From: Prunus persica
Taxonomy: Eukaryota; Streptophyta; Magnoliopsida; Rosales; Rosaceae
Assembly (NCBI RefSeq): GCF_000346465.2
Contig: NC_034014.1
Span: forward strand, 12,619,911 to 12,683,910
Reading direction: 5' to 3'
DNA length: 64,000 nucleotides
The position numbers were made by a program, and so were the translations under genes. The notes under the pieces were generated by a model. That model saw only the letters and a program-made list of their open reading frames with translations, ran no database searches and was not told the origin of the DNA. Every line of letters begins with the position of its first letter. The stretch's first letter is position 1. Positions 60,855-64,000 of this stretch are shown here, piece after piece.

Positions 60855-61215
60855 TGACCATCAAGACTACCTATTGGAGGTCGGCGATGGAGTTGAGCTT
60901 CAAGATTGCAAGCAACTGCGACCTTAGGCGATTTGGAAGACATACCTAGAATATGGGGTCGAGGAGAGGTTTCACGATCCAAAACAGAGAGATGAGAGGA
61001 TGAAATGGGTTTCGTGAAGCGACCGCAAAGAGCGCTAGGAGAGGAAGAGTTGCGAGAGAGAGAGAGAGAGAGAGAACAAAAACTGACCAAAGGTATTATG
61101 TGGCTGATAAGTGAGCAATAAATATGTATTTATATGTTACATTTGTAAAATGTGTAGGTAAAGGTGGTATTTGCAGATAAAGTTTGGATTGCAGTGGCAT
61201 TCAACGCTATTTCCC
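60855..61215. repeat. Right terminal inverted repeat of MULE 2, with exon-like ORF
   Basis: Reverse complement of the left arm plus an extra ~100 bp. On the minus strand it carries an 87-codon open frame including MSSKSPKVAVACNLEAQLHR, ending at a donor-like CCAATAG/GTAG. It may be the element's own 5' exon or a captured host segment. Confidence 0.8.
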
Positions 61216-61224
61216 ATCTTAAAA

Positions 61225-61591
61225 ATAGCACAGAAATTGTTTGAACGCCCCCGTTTAATGAAAATGCTTTATCACCGCTAATACATTGCACAATATTGTA
61301 AAGACAGTAATTTTACTTGGGCCATGTTCCACACTTTGTCGAACAAAAAAATTACAGAAGCAAAGGGTAAAGACACATGTCTCGTAAATTCAAATCCACC
61401 AAAAATATTGGAAGTGAGGCATACTCAGATCCAAAATTTCCTAAACAAAAACACAACTGGAAAATGAGGCAACTGTGAAGACGCTGGTTGCATGATCTCT
61501 CATGCAGCAATCTCCTGCCGAACCAGAGATGAAAGAACCAAGTAGCAAGCAGACCCCATGAAAGAACCAACACAGCACGAGCCTACCTCCC
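61225..61591 (-). other. Spacer and probable 3' UTR exon of NOG1
   Basis: The minus strand has an acceptor TTTTGCAG at 61592-61599. A donor GTACTC just after the NOG1 stop (near 62022) would make a 3'-UTR intron of about 430 bp. No coding frame is supported in the distal exon. Confidence 0.4.
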
Positions 61592-62033
61592 TGCAAAACG
61601 AAAAAGTACATTCATTGCTAGTAGCAACAGAAAATATTAAGCACATGACAAATCTACTTCTTCAGTCTTAATACCTCAATCGTTATCAAGTGAAAATCAA
61701 CACCCCAGAACAGAAGATTAATTTTACTGATTAATGACTAGCATTTCCTAATGGACCAAAAACTTCCATCTGGTAGCCAAGAGAATGTTATTCTCATACA
61801 TCTGCATCCAATACATGGTTGGATACGTAAGTTGATGAAGTATGCATGTACTTAGACACAAAAAATGGAATGCACTTGGTCCCAAAGAAACATGTAATAT
61901 GAATAAAACATACGCGAGCCAAAAGCTGGTCTGAGAACAAGGAAAACCAACATATAACTTTTACCACTAGGTGCTCAAAACAAAGACAAGCTGAATTGAA
62001 AGTGATGCAATGTCTCCGAGTACCTCAAATGAT

Positions 62034-64000
62034 TTAACGCCTTTGGGTTTTTCCAATTGAGCGTTTTCCAGAGAACAAGTGCTTTGGTTTTAAAGTGGGA
62101 ATGACCCTATCTGCCTCTCCACGACGAGCATTCTTGTTTCTCATCTTATTAGATTTATTGGCCTTTTGTAATGCCCTATCCTTTTGAGCAGAGTCCTTGA
62201 AGCCCTCTCCAGGGACAACTTCAGTTTGAGGGCAAGATCTTGACCTCGAACGGGATCTAGATAACATGCATTGCTTCTTGTTGGGTGTATACACATCCAC
62301 AGCATCACCACCATCAATATCATCCTTGTCAAGTGATCTCTCCCTCCTCCGGCCCCTAGTAGAGACAGATCTGCTTCGAGCTCGGTTAATAGCCATAGTA
62401 GGATTAAGACCCAACTTTGATAGCTGCCTCCCCATTCTCTTTGATGTGAACTCCCCGTCCTTGTCAAATTTCCTTGGTACAGTTGGTCGACTCTCTGCTG
62501 TACTTTTCTTCATTCTATGTTGTTGAATGAGCAAGCTCTTCTTTTTCCTTATCTCATCCAGTGTCTTTTGCTCTTCTGTAGTCAATTCCAATCCATCCAT
62601 CTCAAAATCATCATCACCCTCTGCCTGCCGGCGTCCTTCTTCTCGCTCCAATTCCTCAAGCCTAAGCAAAATATCAGGATCAACAAAGTCGTATACATTG
62701 TGCCCATCAAGAATTTCTGGCATGGCATCCTCTTTCCATTCATCATTAGCTAAGATATAATTCTTCTTCAAACTGGCAGAGTATACACCTGCACCGCCAT
62801 TCTCATTCTCCAAATCCTTTTCTGTATTTCTCTTTTCCTTCTCCGCCGCTTGCTTAGCCTTGGCTTCTAAATCTGCCCGAGGTATACATGGGGACCTTTC
62901 CTTATTGTCACGTGGCTTTGGCATTGCAACATGAAAACGATTTAAACAGTCATTTATCTTTTTGGATTTCATCTTCAATTCCACTCTCTGATTCAACAAC
63001 CTCTCACAAGCTGCATTCTTTACAACAATCACCCCCTCCTCGGTCAGAGTGCTCATGGTCAAGAGTACGTACCCCCTCATCATTCGTAGCCTCACCTAGA
63101 CCAATCACTGTCTTCATAGCATCAGCTTTCATCTCCGTGACCAACTTCTTGTCTTCTTCGGATATACCCTCCAATGGCTGCAAATCGGTCTTGTTGCAGA
63201 CTATGATCAACGGTTTGTTCATAAACAGAGACTTAATACTGTGAAAAAGAGCTGCCTGTTGGGCAATGCTGTACCCACAAGACCCCGAGATGTCTAAGAA
63301 AAACAGCACCGCAGCTCTCAAGTGGGCCAAAGCTGTAATGCTGCACATCTCAATAATGTTACGGTCTTCAAATGGGCGGTCCAAAATCCCTGGTGTATCA
63401 ATTACCTGGTACCTCAAGTATTTATAATCTGTATGTCCCACAAAGAGTGACTTAGTGGTAAAAGCATATGGCTGGACATCCACATCAGCCCTGGTGATCT
63501 TGTTAATGAATGAGCTCTTTCCAACATTCGGATAGCCACAAATCAATATTGTCCTGGTATTAGGGTCAATTGAAGGTAGCCTTGCCATGTGTTGCCTAAT
63601 TTGTTCAAGGTAAGCTAAACTAGGACCAATCCTCTTTATAATAGTGCACATGCGGCCAAGTGCAGCGACTTTGAGACATTTGCATCGGTAAAGTGAATCA
63701 CCATACTTTAACAATTTCACATAATCTTTACAAATCTTTCCAATAAGGTTCCTTGAAGTATTGATCTGGCCAAGTGCAAGCTTGTAATGGTCTTTGTTGT
63801 AGAGAACATGAAGAAGGTCGCCATAGAAAGGGTGGACGTCATCCAGCCTAGGAAACTCATCAATAATTGTGGAGAGCTTCTCATGAAAATTTTGTTGGGT
63901 ACATTTCACTTTGCGCATATAGAACTCACGGAGGGAGGAAATGGCATAACCCTTGTGGACTACAGTTGGGGTCTGCCTCTGGGTGCGAGATAGGATAATG
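62034..64000 (-). CDS. NOG1: Nucleolar GTP-binding protein 1 (NOG1), frameshifted, 5' end beyond window
   Basis: GTPase of 60S pre-ribosome assembly in the nucleolus (OBG/NOG1 family). The minus strand is intronless here. It opens at the window edge with [20 protein letters not shown], so only about the first 20 residues are outside. The conserved NOG1 N-terminal helices ([17 protein letters not shown]) are followed by G1 [10 protein letters not shown]3 DTPG and G4 NKTD. The C-terminal half (62034-63095) has [28 protein letters not shown], an Arg-Ser-rich stretch and the ending [20 protein letters not shown]. The two halves are in different frames: at 63065-63072 GTAC is duplicated (GTACGTAC), shifting the first frame to a stop at 63004. 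Without the extra 4 bp the frames would join at the normal place. Either a sequence error or a truncating mutation; otherwise conservation is high. Confidence 0.92.

Larger units (their letters stand above)
57822..61224 (-). mobile_element. Mutator-like element (MULE 2) with perfect 9-bp duplication
   Basis: The element is 57831-61215. Both ends are GGGAAATAGCG in inverted orientation, and ATCTTAAAA stands at 57822-57830 and 61216-61224, the 9-bp duplication expected for Mutator transposition. Terminal inverted repeats are about 340-360 bp. Inside, the minus strand keeps only the first part of a MuDR transposase gene (PB1-like and DNA-binding regions); no catalytic core was found, so it is non-autonomous. 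Confidence 0.93.

Noticed and set aside
61352..61573. 73-codon hydrophobic ORF near the NOG1 3' end
   Set aside because: More simply explained as a 3'-UTR exon after a stop-proximal intron; no family match.

Overview
The window is plant nuclear DNA, most likely from a woody eudicot and perhaps Rosaceae (inference from protein style and repeat families, not proven). The evidence is AT-rich introns with clean GT-AG borders, plant-specific gene families (a KIN-12 kinesin, a class-I carboxylesterase of the CXE15 type, a plastid DnaJ-type zinc-finger protein, a plant ULP2-type SUMO protease, NOG1) and typical plant transposons. I rebuilt exons by hand, and all multi-exon models keep a consistent reading phase.

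Layout. 1-9351 (minus): a KIN-12E-like kinesin, 21 exons visible, 3' end outside the window, with a promoter carrying repeated AACGG (MSA-like) cores. 10255-16315: a structurally complete, recently inserted Ty1-copia element with a CTGTG target-site duplication and a coding region broken by two in-frame stops. 17230-18534 (minus): a two-exon carboxylesterase. 19.3-20.0 kb: a small tandem repeat and a CACTA-type MITE. 20605-23254 (minus): a four-exon DnaJ-type zinc-finger protein. 24.6 kb: a possible tRNA-derived SINE. 25032-35070 (minus): twelve exons of a ULP2-type SUMO protease with a complete catalytic domain but no recognisable N-terminal exons, a 45-bp coding minisatellite and a fold-back MITE in an intron.

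From about 36.5 to 61.2 kb the window is a transposon graveyard. In order it holds a dead PPR gene fragment, a decayed MULE with about 230-bp inverted repeats, a decayed copia element, a partial long LTR, a Tat/Ogre-type gypsy pol fragment (RT plus RNase H), a 3,049-bp solo LTR with GATAA duplications, more copia RT debris, a TRIM, and a second MULE (57831-61215) with intact ends and a perfect 9-bp target-site duplication.

The window closes with NOG1 (62034 to beyond 64000, minus), the nucleolar GTPase of 60S ribosome assembly. As given, its frame is broken by a 4-bp GTAC tandem duplication. The host genes do not form a functional cluster; this is ordinary plant gene order interrupted by mobile DNA. 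I found no CRISPR, prokaryotic or convincingly new multi-gene system. The strongest leads are the near-identical but coding-dead copia element, the MULE with exon-like, unequal terminal repeats, the 5'-incomplete SUMO protease and the NOG1 frameshift.
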